DNA of 64,000 bases from contig NZ_NFKF01000003.1 in the NCBI RefSeq assembly GCF_002160255.1, positions 186,001 through 250,000 on the forward strand, given 5' to 3'. Below are positions 23,921-32,262 of the stretch, in pieces (the stretch's first letter is position 1; every line of letters begins with the position of its first letter). Under the pieces are notes generated by a model that searched no databases, had not been told where the DNA came from, and saw only the letters and a list, made by a program, of their open reading frames with translations. The position numbers and the translations under genes were made by a program. This stretch comes from Olsenella sp. An188 (GTDB taxonomy: Bacteria; Actinomycetota; Coriobacteriia; Coriobacteriales; Atopobiaceae).

Positions 23921-24123
23921 TAAAATCCGCACGACCTGCTACACTGGGGTCTCCAACAGCATAGAGGGCACGGTTCGAAGAGCTGCTACGCCTAGTAGAT
24001 GAAAAAAGGATTCCGGTTTGACTCCGGAACAGCACAAGACTGTGTTCATAGGTTGGCGGCCGCGCGCGCCGCCTGTCCTGCCTTGCCCTCCCGACGCCCC
24101 CTGGGGGCAGAGAGCGAGGCACG
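23921..24123 (+). other. structured leader of the ECF locus, no known riboswitch recognised
   Basis: After a possible -10 (TACACT, 23940-23945) the leader contains a CTAC/GTAG stem and a TTCCGG (24011) / CCGGAA (24024) hairpin preceded by an A-run, then a G+C-rich stretch to the start. A leader of about 170 nt before a vitamin-type transporter suggests RNA control. I looked for the cobalamin-riboswitch core and did not find it. Confidence 0.35.
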
Positions 24124-24597
24124 ATGTCTCAGAAGAACAGCACTGTCGAGAAGAACCTGCTCACGCGCCTCGGCGCCGCCTTCGCGGCGCTCGCGCTCGT
24201 CGCGGGCCTGGCCGCGTGCGGCACCGCGCCCGCCACGGACGGCTCCGCGGCCTCCGGCACCGACGCGGCCCAGGAGCAGCAGGCCACCATCTCCGTCACC
24301 GTGGAGATCGACGCCACGGCCGGCGAGGGCGAGTCGACCACCGCCGACGTGGACCTTCCCGAGGGCGCCACGGTCTACGACGCCCTGGTCGCCACCGGCG
24401 CCGACGTCAACGCGTCGGACTCCGACTACGGCATGTACGTCCAGGGCATCAACGGCCTCGCCGGAGGGGACTTCGGCGACATGAGCGGCTGGATGTTCGA
24501 GGTCAACGGCGAGATGGCCGAGGTCGGCTGCTCCCAGTACGAGCTCAAGGCCGGCGACGTGGTGACCTGGACCTACGTGACCGAGTTCACCGAGTAG
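24124..24597 (+). CDS. DUF4430 lipoprotein, candidate extracellular vitamin-binding component
   Basis: 157 residues with a lipoprotein signal: basic start, hydrophobic AAFAALALVAGLAAC, lipidation at Cys32. The mature part begins with a Ser/Thr/Ala linker and continues as DUF4430 (VTVEIDATAGEGES, VYDALVATGADVNASDSDYG, MSGWMFEVNGEMAEVGCSQYELKAGDVVTWTY). DUF4430 shares the transcobalamin C-terminal fold. It lies directly before ECF T, A and S genes, so probably delivers substrate to that transporter; cobalamin is the leading guess by analogy. The ribosome site is weak (GAGCGAGG). Confidence 0.8.
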   Translation: MSQKNSTVEKNLLTRLGAAFAALALVAGLAACGTAPATDGSAASGTDAAQEQQATISVTVEIDATAGEGESTTADVDLPEGATVYDALVATGADVNASDSDYGMYVQGINGLAGGDFGDMSGWMFEVNGEMAEVGCSQYELKAGDVVTWTYVTEFTE

Positions 24598-24602
24598 CGG
24601 CC

Positions 24603-25475
24603 ATGGCGTCCGCGCGCGTCATAGCCTTTGACGCCTGCCACGCGGCCGTCCCGGCGGCGCTGTTCGCCGGGACGGTCGCCGTGGCCGTGTGCGCGGTCGA
24701 GCCGGTCTGCGTGTGCGTCTCGCTCGCCGGCGCGCTCGCCTTCTCGGCCGTCGCGCGCGGAGGCCGAGCTACGCTGCGCGGGCTCGCCTGGCAGCTGCCG
24801 ATGCTCGCGCTCGTGTGCCTGGCCAACCCGCTCTTCTCCGCCTCCGGCTCCACGCTGCTGCTCAAGCTGGGCCCGCGCAGCGTCTACCTCGAGAGCCTTG
24901 CGTACGGGGCCACGATGGGCGCGCTGCTCGTGTCCACGGTGCTGTGGTTCGAGGGCGCCGCGGCGGTGCTCACCCAGGACCGGCTGCTCGCCCTCGCGCC
25001 CCGGCGCGCCCGGGCGCTTCCGCTCGTGGCATCGATGGCGGCCCAGCTCGTGCCGCAGCTGCTCTCCCGCGCGCGCACCGTTCGCGCGACGCTCGCCGCC
25101 TGCACGGCGGCCGGCGGCCGTCCGAGCCTGCGCTCCGAGCTCACCCGCACCTCCACGATGCTGCTCACCTGGTCGCTCGAGGACTCCCTCGAGCGCTCCG
25201 ACGCCATGCGCGCCCGCGGGTGGGAGTCGGGCGAGCCGCGCACCCGCTACCGCCCCGAGCGCCTCCGCGCCTCCGACGTCGCGGCGCTGGCTGCCGTGGG
25301 GGCCCTGGTCGCGCTCGCCGCGGCGGGGGCGTGGGTCGCGTGCTCCGCGTGGCGCTTCTACCCCAGGATGTCCGGGCCCAGCCCCTGGTGGGCCTACGCG
25401 CCGTGGGTTCTTCTCGCCGCGACGCCCGCCGCCTGCGAGGTCGTGGCCCGCCTCGTTGAGCGGAGGCTTCCGTGA
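24603..25475 (+). CDS. ECF transporter transmembrane (T) component
   Basis: 290 residues, mostly hydrophobic, starting at ATG 24603 five bases after the lipoprotein stop. The C-terminal coupling region contains the Ala-Arg-Gly motif in SDAMRARGWESG, which docks EcfT on the ATPases. RARTVRATLAACTAAGG and a preceding LVPQLLSRA form the other coupling helix. The stop overlaps the ATPase GTG by four bases. With the next gene it forms the energising module for S components. Confidence 0.85.
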   Translation: MASARVIAFDACHAAVPAALFAGTVAVAVCAVEPVCVCVSLAGALAFSAVARGGRATLRGLAWQLPMLALVCLANPLFSASGSTLLLKLGPRSVYLESLAYGATMGALLVSTVLWFEGAAAVLTQDRLLALAPRRARALPLVASMAAQLVPQLLSRARTVRATLAACTAAGGRPSLRSELTRTSTMLLTWSLEDSLERSDAMRARGWESGEPRTRYRPERLRASDVAALAAVGALVALAAAGAWVACSAWRFYPRMSGPSPWWAYAPWVLLAATPAACEVVARLVERRLP

Positions 25476-26881
25476 GCTCGCCGGCCCTCGAGCTCGCCGG
25501 CGTGACCTTCTCCTATGCCGGGTCTCCGGCGGGGTCGGCGCCCGTGCTGAGCGGGCTTGACCTCGCGGTCCCGCAGGGGGCCTTCGCGCTGCTCGTGGGG
25601 GCCACGGGGTCGGGGAAGTCGACGGTTCTGCGCCTCGCCAAGCCGGAGGTCGCGCCGGCCGGCGAGCTCTCGGGCTCGGTGAGGCTGTTCGGCGAGGAGG
25701 CGCGCTCGCTCGGGCCCCGGGCCTCGGCGCGCGCCGCCGGGTACGTCTTCCAGAGCCCGGACGCCCAGGTCGTGTGCGACACGGTCTGGCACGAAATGGC
25801 CTTCGGCCTGGAGAACCTCGGCGTCGGCGAGCCCGAGATGCGCCGGCGCGTTGCGGAGACCTGCTCCTTCCTGGGGATGGAGCCGTGGTTTCGGGCGCGC
25901 ACGGCCGAGCTCTCGGGCGGGCAGCGCCAGCTGCTCTCGCTCGCCGCGGCGCTTGCCCTGAGGCCCCGCGCCCTTCTGCTCGACGAGCCGACCAGCATGC
26001 TCGACCCCCTTGCCGAGAAGAACCTCCTGTCGATGCTCTTCCGGGCAAACCGCGAGCTCGGCGTCACCGTGGTCGTCGCCACGCACGCCCCCGTGCCCAT
26101 GGTCGACTACGCGACGTGCGCCTTCAGGCTGGAGGGGGGGCGCGCCCGGGAGGCGGCGCTCTCCGAGCTGCGGGGGGAGCCGGCGCCCGAGGTGGCGGGG
26201 CGGGGCGGCGGGGCGCCCGGCGAGGGCTCCCTGCTGCGCGCGGACGGCCTGTGGCTTCGCTACGCGCGCGACGGCCGGTGGGTGCTGCGCGGGCTCGACC
26301 TGGACGTGGCGCCCGGGGAGGTGCGCGCGGTCGTGGGGTCAAACGGCTGCGGCAAGTCCACGCTGCTCCAGGCGCTCGCCGGCGTGGCCCGTCCCCAGCG
26401 CGGGCGCGTGCGCAACGCGGCCGCCCGCAGCCAGGCGCTCCTCCCACAGTCGCCCAAGGCGCTGCTCTCGTGCGAGACGGTCGAGGGCGAGCTCCTCGAG
26501 TGGTCGGGCGCGGGCGGCTACGGCGAGCGGGAGGTGGGGGAGGCCCTGGATCGCCTCGCCCTCGCGGACGCCGCCCGGCGCCACCCCTACGACCTCTCGG
26601 GCGGGCAGCAGCAGCTGGTCGCCCTGGAGAAGCTGCTGCTCGTGCGGCCGCGGCTGCTGCTGCTCGACGAGCCCACCAAGGGGCTTGACCGCGCGGCGAG
26701 GGAGCGCGTCGCCGCGCGCGTGGCCGCGGCGCGCGACGGGGGCGCCACGGTCCTTCTCGCCACGCACGACACGGCGTTCGTCCGCGCCGTGGCGGACAGG
26801 GTGTCGCTCATGTTCGACGGGTCCCTCACGGTGACCGAGCCGACCGGGGACTTCCTCGCGTCCTCGTGGGTCTACGGCTAG
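25472..26881 (+). CDS. fused double ATPase of ECF transporter (EcfA-EcfA')
   Basis: 469 residues with two complete ABC domains. Domain 1: Walker A GATGSGKST, signature LSGGQRQ, Walker B LLLDEPTSMLD. Domain 2 (from about residue 255): GSNGCGKST, LSGGQQQ, LLLDEPTKGLD, plus His switches (ATHAPV, ATHDTAF). ECF transporters normally use two separate ATPases; here both are in one chain. GTG 25472 overlaps the T-component stop. The linker between the domains is Gly/Ala-rich. The 12-mer at 26750 is read as VLLA just before the second His switch. Confidence 0.9.
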   Translation: MSSPALELAGVTFSYAGSPAGSAPVLSGLDLAVPQGAFALLVGATGSGKSTVLRLAKPEVAPAGELSGSVRLFGEEARSLGPRASARAAGYVFQSPDAQVVCDTVWHEMAFGLENLGVGEPEMRRRVAETCSFLGMEPWFRARTAELSGGQRQLLSLAAALALRPRALLLDEPTSMLDPLAEKNLLSMLFRANRELGVTVVVATHAPVPMVDYATCAFRLEGGRAREAALSELRGEPAPEVAGRGGGAPGEGSLLRADGLWLRYARDGRWVLRGLDLDVAPGEVRAVVGSNGCGKSTLLQALAGVARPQRGRVRNAAARSQALLPQSPKALLSCETVEGELLEWSGAGGYGEREVGEALDRLALADAARRHPYDLSGGQQQLVALEKLLLVRPRLLLLDEPTKGLDRAARERVAARVAAARDGGATVLLATHDTAFVRAVADRVSLMFDGSLTVTEPTGDFLASSWVYG

Positions 26882-26903
26882 GGCCGCCACGCGCGGACCG
26901 AGC

Positions 26904-27341
26904 CTAGAAGAGCAGGAACGGCTCCTGGGAGACGAGGTCGTCATCGTCGAGGTCGTCCAGGTCCTCGAAGTCGACGTCGTCGGCGTGCTCGTGCTCCTCC
27001 TCGTCCTCGCCCCACGCGTAGGCGTTGGCGAAGTCGCTGTCCTCGTCCGTGACGGGCAGCGCGCTCGTGATGCTGCAGAGGCCGTCCATGGCCGGGACGA
27101 TCTTCTGCCACTGGCAGATGACCGGGTCGCTCGGCGCCCCCTCGAGCTCGGTGAGGGAGTCGAGGAAGATCTCGTGGGCGCCGTCCAGCAGGTCCGAGTC
27201 GCGGCGGATCTGCTGGAAGTGCGAGGCGAACTTGTCCATGGCCTCGTCGGCGTTCTCGGCCTCCACGACGCAGGGCATGAGGCAGTAGTTGTCCTTGCTG
27301 TCGGAGTCGTCGTTGTAGCTGAAGCTGCCGATGTAGAGCAT
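26904..27341 (-). CDS. conserved acidic hypothetical protein
   Basis: 145 residues from ATG 27341, preceded by GAGGAGG. The first 100 residues look folded (MLYIGSFSYNDDSDSKDNY, CLMPCVVEAENADEAMDKF, ICQWQKIVPAMD). The C-terminal 40 are almost all Asp/Glu with a final EPFLLF. Not recognised. It stands on the opposite strand between the ATPase and S-component genes, splitting the ECF cluster and convergent with the ATPase. Whether it has any role in transport is unknown. Confidence 0.7.
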   Translation of the reverse strand: MLYIGSFSYNDDSDSKDNYCLMPCVVEAENADEAMDKFASHFQQIRRDSDLLDGAHEIFLDSLTELEGAPSDPVICQWQKIVPAMDGLCSITSALPVTDEDSDFANAYAWGEDEEEHEHADDVDFEDLDDLDDDDLVSQEPFLLF

Positions 27342-27386
27342 GGTGTCCTCCTCGCACGCGGCCGGCGCTATGGCAAACTGGTACCC

Positions 27387-28097
27387 ATGATTGACCGGGG
27401 GCAAACACCGCGCGCGCTCACCCGCGCTTTTGCCGCCGCTGAGGCGCCCGCCCTCGTGGCGGTCCCGGCGGCGATGGTCGCGCTCGCCGCGGCGGGCGTC
27501 CCGGCCACGGCGGGGCTCACGCTCGCGTGCGCGCTTCTCGCCGTGTGCCTCGTGATGGCGAGCTTCGAGGCGTCGCGCCCGGCCCTGCGCCAGCTCATGC
27601 CCACGGCGGTGCTCGCCGCGGTTGCCGCCGCCGGCCGCGTGCTCTTCTCGCCGCTCCCGGACGTCAAGCCGGTCTCGGCCATAGCGATCGTTGCCGGGGC
27701 CACGCTGGGCAGGCGCAGCGGCTTTGTGGTGGGCGCGCTCGCGGCGCTGCTCTCCAACGTCTTCTTCGGGCAGGGCCCGTGGACGCCCTGGCAGATGTAT
27801 GCCTGGGGGCTCGTAGGCTACGTCGGGGGCGTGCTCGCCGAGCGCGGGGCGCAGGAGCGTCCGGCCGTGCTGTACGGCTGGGGCTTCGCCTCGGGGATCG
27901 TCTACGGCCTCATCCTGAACGGCTACCACGTGCTCGGCTACGTCCAGCCGCTCACCTGGCCCGCCGTGCTCGCCGCGTGCGCGGCGTCGCTGCCGCTCGA
28001 CGTGGTGCACGGCGCCTCCACGGTGGCGTTTCTCGCGGCGATCCGAGGCGTCTGGGGCCGCGCGATACGTCGTGTCGTGGCAAAGTACGACCTGTGA
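27387..28097 (+). CDS. ECF transporter substrate-binding (S) component
   Basis: 236 residues, six predicted membrane helices. The family block FGQGPWTPWQMYAWGLVGYVGG and the Ala-rich helix AAGRVLFSPLPDVKPVSAIAIVAG match S components of the kind linked to DUF4430 proteins, with DVVHGAS near the end. It captures the vitamin in the membrane and docks on EcfT. Start ATG 27387 lacks a clear ribosome site and lies 14 bases after a CTATGG stretch, so it may be nearly leaderless. It is not contiguous with the T-A genes but clearly belongs with them. Cobalamin or a related cofactor is inferred, not shown. Confidence 0.8.
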   Translation: MIDRGQTPRALTRAFAAAEAPALVAVPAAMVALAAAGVPATAGLTLACALLAVCLVMASFEASRPALRQLMPTAVLAAVAAAGRVLFSPLPDVKPVSAIAIVAGATLGRRSGFVVGALAALLSNVFFGQGPWTPWQMYAWGLVGYVGGVLAERGAQERPAVLYGWGFASGIVYGLILNGYHVLGYVQPLTWPAVLAACAASLPLDVVHGASTVAFLAAIRGVWGRAIRRVVAKYDL

Positions 28098-28152
28098 GGG
28101 CGCCGCGCGGACGTGCGCGCACTTTACAAGCGTCTCCCGCTTCGCTATCGTA

Positions 28153-28167
28153 GGCATGTTTCATGCC
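28153..28167. promoter_or_regulatory. short palindrome upstream of yebC
   Basis: GGCATG-TTT-CATGCC, a perfect 6-bp-arm inverted repeat 65 bp before the YebC start. It could be an operator or a leader hairpin. No regulator can be proposed. Confidence 0.3.
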
Positions 28168-28231
28168 ACGAGTCAGTTCGAGGGCCCCGCGCGCGCCGGC
28201 ACGCCGCGGGCGGGACAAGAAGGGGATGTAC

Positions 28232-29032
28232 ATGTCCGGACACTCTAAGTGGGCAACCACCAAGCACAAGAAGGCCGCGATCGACGCCAAGCGCTCGTCG
28301 CTGTTCTCCAAGCTCTCCCGTAACATCACCGTCGCGGCCAAGCTCGGCGGCGACCCCAACCCGGACAACAACGCGACGCTCGCCGCCGCCGTGGCCCGTG
28401 CCCGCATGGTCTCCATGCCCAACGCCAAGATCAAGGCCGCCATCGACAAGGCCTTCGGCTCCGGCGCCGACGCCGCCAACTACGCCGAGATCACCTACGA
28501 GGGCTACGGCCCTGCCGGCGTGGCCGTCTACGTCGACTGCCTGACCGACAACAAGAACCGCACCGCCGCCGACGTGCGCTCCGCCTTCTCCCACTCGGGC
28601 GGCTCGCTCGGCACCTCCGGCTCCGTTGCGTTCCAGTTTGAGCGCAAGGGCTCCATCGCCGTGGAGAAGGTCATCAAGTCCGAGGACAAGAAGGTGGCCG
28701 ACCGCGAGAACGCCGTGGACGAGGACGAGTTCATGATGGCCGTGGCCGAGGCCGGCGGCGAGGACTACGAGGACGCCGGCGAGGAGTGGATCGTCTGGAC
28801 CGCCTACGACAAGATGCAGGACGTCCAGAAGGGCCTCGAGGCCCAGGGCATCGAGGTCAAGGGCTCCGAGCTCACCATGGTCCCCACCACGCCGACCGAC
28901 GTCTCCGTGGCTGACGCCAAGAAGGTCCAGCGCCTCGTCGACCGCCTCGACGAGCTGGAGGACGTCCAGAACGTCTACCACACCATGAACGTCACCGACG
29001 AGATCGCGGAGGCGCTGGCCGAGGACGAGTAG
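28232..29032 (+). CDS. yebC: YebC/PmpR (TACO1) family protein
   Basis: 266 residues. The start MSGHSKWATTKHKKAAIDAK is the universal family signature, followed by FSKLSRNITVAAKLGG, YEGYGPAGVAVYVDCLTDN and the acidic C-terminal domain. ATG 28232 is preferred over ATG 28226 by spacing to AAGGGG. The family was described as a transcription regulator and more recently as a translation factor easing stalling at prolines. Codon use is notably optimal, as expected for a highly expressed gene. In many bacteria it precedes ruvC; here it does not. Confidence 0.93.
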   Translation: MSGHSKWATTKHKKAAIDAKRSSLFSKLSRNITVAAKLGGDPNPDNNATLAAAVARARMVSMPNAKIKAAIDKAFGSGADAANYAEITYEGYGPAGVAVYVDCLTDNKNRTAADVRSAFSHSGGSLGTSGSVAFQFERKGSIAVEKVIKSEDKKVADRENAVDEDEFMMAVAEAGGEDYEDAGEEWIVWTAYDKMQDVQKGLEAQGIEVKGSELTMVPTTPTDVSVADAKKVQRLVDRLDELEDVQNVYHTMNVTDEIAEALAEDE

Positions 29033-29060
29033 GCCGCGCTCGCTTCGTACGCTTCTGAGG

Positions 29061-29221
29061 GTGCCCCCGGCGCTTCTCTCCAGCTCACTGCGCGTTGCGC
29101 AGAAGTCACTGGCGAGAAGCGCCGGGGGCACGTCGCTTTTGAATCGAAGGTCGCTTACCGGGCGTGCCGGGCGAGAAGGACGGGCGGCTTGTTCGTTCAA
29201 ATCGAGGGTCGCTTACCGGGT
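29061..29221. repeat. 18-bp inverted repeat plus two 58-bp-spaced direct repeats
   Basis: GTGCCCCCGGCGCTTCTC (29061-29078) is the exact complement of 29114-29131, with a nested CTGCGC/GCGCAG hairpin between. Then TCGAAGGTCGCTTACCGGG (29144) recurs at 29202 with one change, each followed by GGCGAGAAG (29114 region, 29171, 29229). It lies in the convergent gap between YebC and the small hypothetical gene. Confidence 0.85.
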
Positions 29222-29255
29222 GGGGCTGGCGAGAAGGGCCGCGGCCCGCGGCCCG

Positions 29256-29522
29256 CTACTCTACCGTTCCGTAGACCGCGCCCCAGCCGTGGCCGACGAC
29301 GATCGAGTTGAGCTGGTCGCAGAGGCGCTGGCGGGTGTAGGTGCGCGAGGGCAGCGCCTCGACCACCTCGGCGAGGTCGTCGCAGAGGTCGAATATCTCC
29401 GCGCGCGCCACCACGTCGAGCTTCGTGCAGGTGGCAGCCGACGAGATGCCCGGCACAAAGACGCTGTCGACGAGCCGCTGCAGCTCGCCGTACTCCTCCG
29501 CGCGCATGTCCGCACCGTGCAT
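29256..29522 (-). CDS. small conserved hypothetical protein
   Basis: 88 residues from ATG 29522, which follows GGGAGGGG. Mostly helical: RAEEYGELQRLVDSVFVPG, VVARAEIFDLCDDLAEVVEA, TYTRQRLCDQLNSIVVGHGW. Soluble, no signal peptide or cysteine motif. Not recognised. Divergent from the aminotransferase; they share a 106-bp control region with a cre-like site. Confidence 0.65.
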   Translation of the reverse strand: MHGADMRAEEYGELQRLVDSVFVPGISSAATCTKLDVVARAEIFDLCDDLAEVVEALPSRTYTRQRLCDQLNSIVVGHGWGAVYGTVE

Positions 29523-29538
29523 CTCTCGCCCCTCCCGT

Positions 29539-29552
29539 TGTAAGCGCTTGTT
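29539..29552. promoter_or_regulatory. cre/LacI-like operator in divergent region
   Basis: TGTAAGCGCTTGTT matches 13 of 14 positions of the cre consensus TGWAARCGYTWNCW. It lies 17 bp upstream of the small hypothetical gene and about 45 bp before the TATACT box (29594) of the aminotransferase. Control by a LacI-family protein is inferred. Confidence 0.45.
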
Positions 29553-29628
29553 TTCGTCTGGAACATGGTAGCAGCTCGCCGGGCGCTTGCGTCTATACTC
29601 TGACACGACCAACCAGAAGGAGGACCCC

Positions 29629-30918
29629 ATGACATCCGCGTACCAGAAGATGACCGACGCCGAGCTCGACGCCGCCCTCGCCGAGCTCGAGCGCGAGGCC
29701 GCCGACCTCAGGGCGGCCGGCCTCAAGCTCGACATGGCCCGCGGCAAGCCGAGCCCGGAGCAGACCGCGCTCTCCCGCCCCATGCTCGACCTCGTGACCT
29801 CCGGGTCCGACCTCACCGACGGCGGCTCCTTCGCCGACAACTACGGCGACCCCGACGGCCTGCCTTCCGCGCGCGCCCTCGCCGCCGAGCTCATCGGCGT
29901 CGACGCCGCCAACGTCTCCGTGATCGGCTCCTCCAGCCTCAACCTCATGTACGACTGCGTGATGAACGGCTACGTCCACGGCATCGCCGGCGAGAGGCCC
30001 TGGTGCCAGCAGGGCACTGTCAAGTTCCTGTGCCCCGCGCCCGGCTACGACCGCCACTTCACCGTGACGGAGAGCTTCGGCATCGAGAACGTGCCGGTCC
30101 CCATGCGCGAGGACGGCCCGGACATGGACGTGGTGCGCGAGCTCGTCGAGGGCGACCCGCAGGTCAAGGGCATCTGGTGCGTGCCCCGCTACGCCAACCC
30201 CACCGGCGTCACCTACTCCGACGACGTGGTGCGCGCCTTCGCCGCCCTGCGCCCCGCGGCCCCCGACTTCCGCATCTTCTGGGACAACGCCTACTGCGTC
30301 CACACCTTCGCGGGCGAGGGCGACCCGCTCATGAACATCTTCGACGCGCTCGCGGAGCAGGGGGGCGAGAAGAACCTTGTGTACGAGTTCGCCTCCACGG
30401 CCAAGGTGACCTTCCCCAGCTCCGGCATGGCCTGGGTCGCGGCCTCGCCGGCGGACATGGCCGAGCTTCGCGCGGCCTTCTCCGCCATGCGCGTCTCGCC
30501 GGAGAAGATCTCGCAGCTCGCGCACGTGCGCTTCCTGAAGGACGCCGCGGGCGTGGCCGAGCACATGAGGCGCCACGCCGAGCTCGTCGCCCCGCGCTTC
30601 GCGCTCGTCGAGGAGAAGCTCTCCGCCGGCCTCGGTGACCTTGGCGTGGCCAGCTGGACGCACCCCAAGGGCGGCTACTTCGTCTCCTTCGAGGGCCCCG
30701 AGGGCTCTGCCAAGGCGATCGTGGAGCTCGCCGGCGAGCTCGGCGTCAAGCTCACCCCGGCGGGCGCCCCCTGGCCCTACGGCGCGGACCCGGCGGACAC
30801 CAACATCCGCATCGCGCCGACCTACCCCTCGCTCGAGGAGCTCGGAAAGGCGCTCGATGTCTTCGTGGTGGCGGTCAGGCTCGTTGCCGCCCGCCTCGCC
30901 CGCGCGGAGCGCGCCTAG
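29629..30918 (+). CDS. PLP-dependent aminotransferase (aspartate aminotransferase, Aminotran_MocR type)
   Basis: 429 residues. LDMARGKPSPEQTALSRPMLD near the start is the hallmark of the PF12897 aspartate-aminotransferase group. The PLP Lys is Lys259 in EFASTAKVTFPSSG; Asn/Asp/Tyr contacts are in YANPTGVTY and IFWDNAYCVH. ATG 29629 has AGAAGGAGG and a TATACT box about 30 bp upstream. Cytosolic enzyme interconverting aspartate and oxaloacetate with a 2-oxoacid partner. GEKN near residue 248 is encoded by a 12-mer (30364). Confidence 0.88.
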   Translation: MTSAYQKMTDAELDAALAELEREAADLRAAGLKLDMARGKPSPEQTALSRPMLDLVTSGSDLTDGGSFADNYGDPDGLPSARALAAELIGVDAANVSVIGSSSLNLMYDCVMNGYVHGIAGERPWCQQGTVKFLCPAPGYDRHFTVTESFGIENVPVPMREDGPDMDVVRELVEGDPQVKGIWCVPRYANPTGVTYSDDVVRAFAALRPAAPDFRIFWDNAYCVHTFAGEGDPLMNIFDALAEQGGEKNLVYEFASTAKVTFPSSGMAWVAASPADMAELRAAFSAMRVSPEKISQLAHVRFLKDAAGVAEHMRRHAELVAPRFALVEEKLSAGLGDLGVASWTHPKGGYFVSFEGPEGSAKAIVELAGELGVKLTPAGAPWPYGADPADTNIRIAPTYPSLEELGKALDVFVVAVRLVAARLARAERA

Positions 30919-31083
30919 CCGGGCGGGGGTCCGCGGGTGCGGCGGTGCCGCCCCGCAGAACCCTCCCAGCATTCTGTTATTCTCGCCGGGGCGTCGCCGT
31001 TTGCTTGCAAGCGGGGCTTCGTGGCATATTCTTAGAGTTTGCGGGCGCTCGCCCGCAGCTCGAACGTGAGGGGTGTCGTCTGC

Positions 31084-31869
31084 ATGGCAAAGAGGCCAGC
31101 GTCCAAGAGCGGGTCCAAGGGGTCCCAGAAGCAGGGTACGGCCAAGGCCAAGCCCGCGCGCAAGCCGGGCGAGCTCTCCCGCTTCCAGAAGGTCGTCATC
31201 ATCCTCTTTGTGGTGGTCTTCGCGCTCTCCACGCTCGCGGGCGCGCTGGCGTCCGTCTTCCAGGCGCAGCAGAGCCAAAGCGTGGAGTACAACGTCGACT
31301 ACCTGGACGAGAACTACGAGCCGCTCGTCTCCGACCTCGAGGCGACGCTCGCCGAGAGCCCCGACGACATGTCCACCGTCCTCTCGCTGGCCAACTACTA
31401 CTCCTCGTGGGGCTCGGGCGTGCTCATGCTCGCCACGACCGACGAGGAGACCTCGCACGGAAACGAGCTCCTCGACAAGGCGGTCGGCTACTACGACCAG
31501 TACATCGCGTCGGGCGAGACCGAGAGCGTCGAGTCGGCCAGCACGAGCCGCGCCATGTGCCTGTACTACGGCGGGGACGTCTCCGGCGCGCTCTCCGCGC
31601 TCGAGCAGGTCACGCAGGACTGGCCCGAGTACGCCCCCGCGTGGGCCGACCTCGGCCTGCTCTACGAGGTCCAGGGGCAGACCGACGAGGCGCGCACGGC
31701 CTACGAGAAGGCCGTCGAGCTCGACCCGGACGACGAGCAGGGCGCCAAGAGCTACGCCGAGGAGCGCCTCTCCGCGCTTGACGAGGCCGCCGAGGACGGC
31801 ACCGACGAGAGCTCCGACGGCACCGACGCGAGCTCGAACGATTCGACAGACGCGGGCTCCGGCGAGTAG
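31084..31869 (+). CDS. membrane-anchored TPR protein
   Basis: 261 residues. A Lys/Ser-rich cytoplasmic N-terminus, one membrane helix (residues about 35-57, VVIILFVVVFALSTLAGALA), then an extracytoplasmic helical domain with tetratricopeptide repeats (YAPAWADLGLLYEVQGQTDEARTAYEKAVELDPDDE). It ends in an acidic Ser/Asp tail. Probably a scaffold at the membrane. It is followed by the STAS gene and then tatA-tatC, all in one direction with short gaps, suggesting an operon. Confidence 0.75.
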   Translation: MAKRPASKSGSKGSQKQGTAKAKPARKPGELSRFQKVVIILFVVVFALSTLAGALASVFQAQQSQSVEYNVDYLDENYEPLVSDLEATLAESPDDMSTVLSLANYYSSWGSGVLMLATTDEETSHGNELLDKAVGYYDQYIASGETESVESASTSRAMCLYYGGDVSGALSALEQVTQDWPEYAPAWADLGLLYEVQGQTDEARTAYEKAVELDPDDEQGAKSYAEERLSALDEAAEDGTDESSDGTDASSNDSTDAGSGE

Positions 31870-31892
31870 CCACGGCCTGAGAAGGAGAAGCC

Positions 31893-32225
31893 ATGAGTCT
31901 TTCCATAACCGTCACCAACAACGTGAGCTCCCAGACGGGCGCCGTCGAGAGCGTCGTCCTCGTCGACGGGGAGGTCGACGTCTCCAACGCAGACCAGCTT
32001 CGCACCGTGCTCGACGGGCGCGTCGAGGACGCCCCGACCGAGCTCGTCGTGGACCTCTCCAAGGTCCCCTACATCGACTCCACCGGCATCGGGGTGCTCG
32101 TGGGCGCCGCCCACCGCGCCGCCGAGAAGAACGTCCGCTTCGAGGTCGCCAACCCGCAGAGGAACGTCGAGCGCGTGCTCGGGCTTCTCGGCGTGTCGAA
32201 CGACCTCAACGTCCGCGGGGCCTAG
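31893..32225 (+). CDS. STAS-domain anti-sigma factor antagonist
   Basis: 110 residues, a single STAS domain. VDLSKVPYIDSTGIGVLVGAAHRA holds the DSTG motif, whose Ser is phosphorylated by the cognate anti-sigma kinase in SpoIIAA/RsbV proteins. ATG 31893 follows GAGAAGGAG. It would sequester an anti-sigma factor when unphosphorylated; no such kinase or sigma factor is in the window. Confidence 0.88.
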   Translation: MSLSITVTNNVSSQTGAVESVVLVDGEVDVSNADQLRTVLDGRVEDAPTELVVDLSKVPYIDSTGIGVLVGAAHRAAEKNVRFEVANPQRNVERVLGLLGVSNDLNVRGA

Positions 32226-32262
32226 CCCCGGCGTCGTCCCTAAGAGGGAAGGAAATCAACTC

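Noticed and set aside
23921-24123. Cobalamin riboswitch expected before the DUF4430-ECF locus
   Set aside because: The conserved core segments of that class could not be found on either strand; only simple hairpins are visible.
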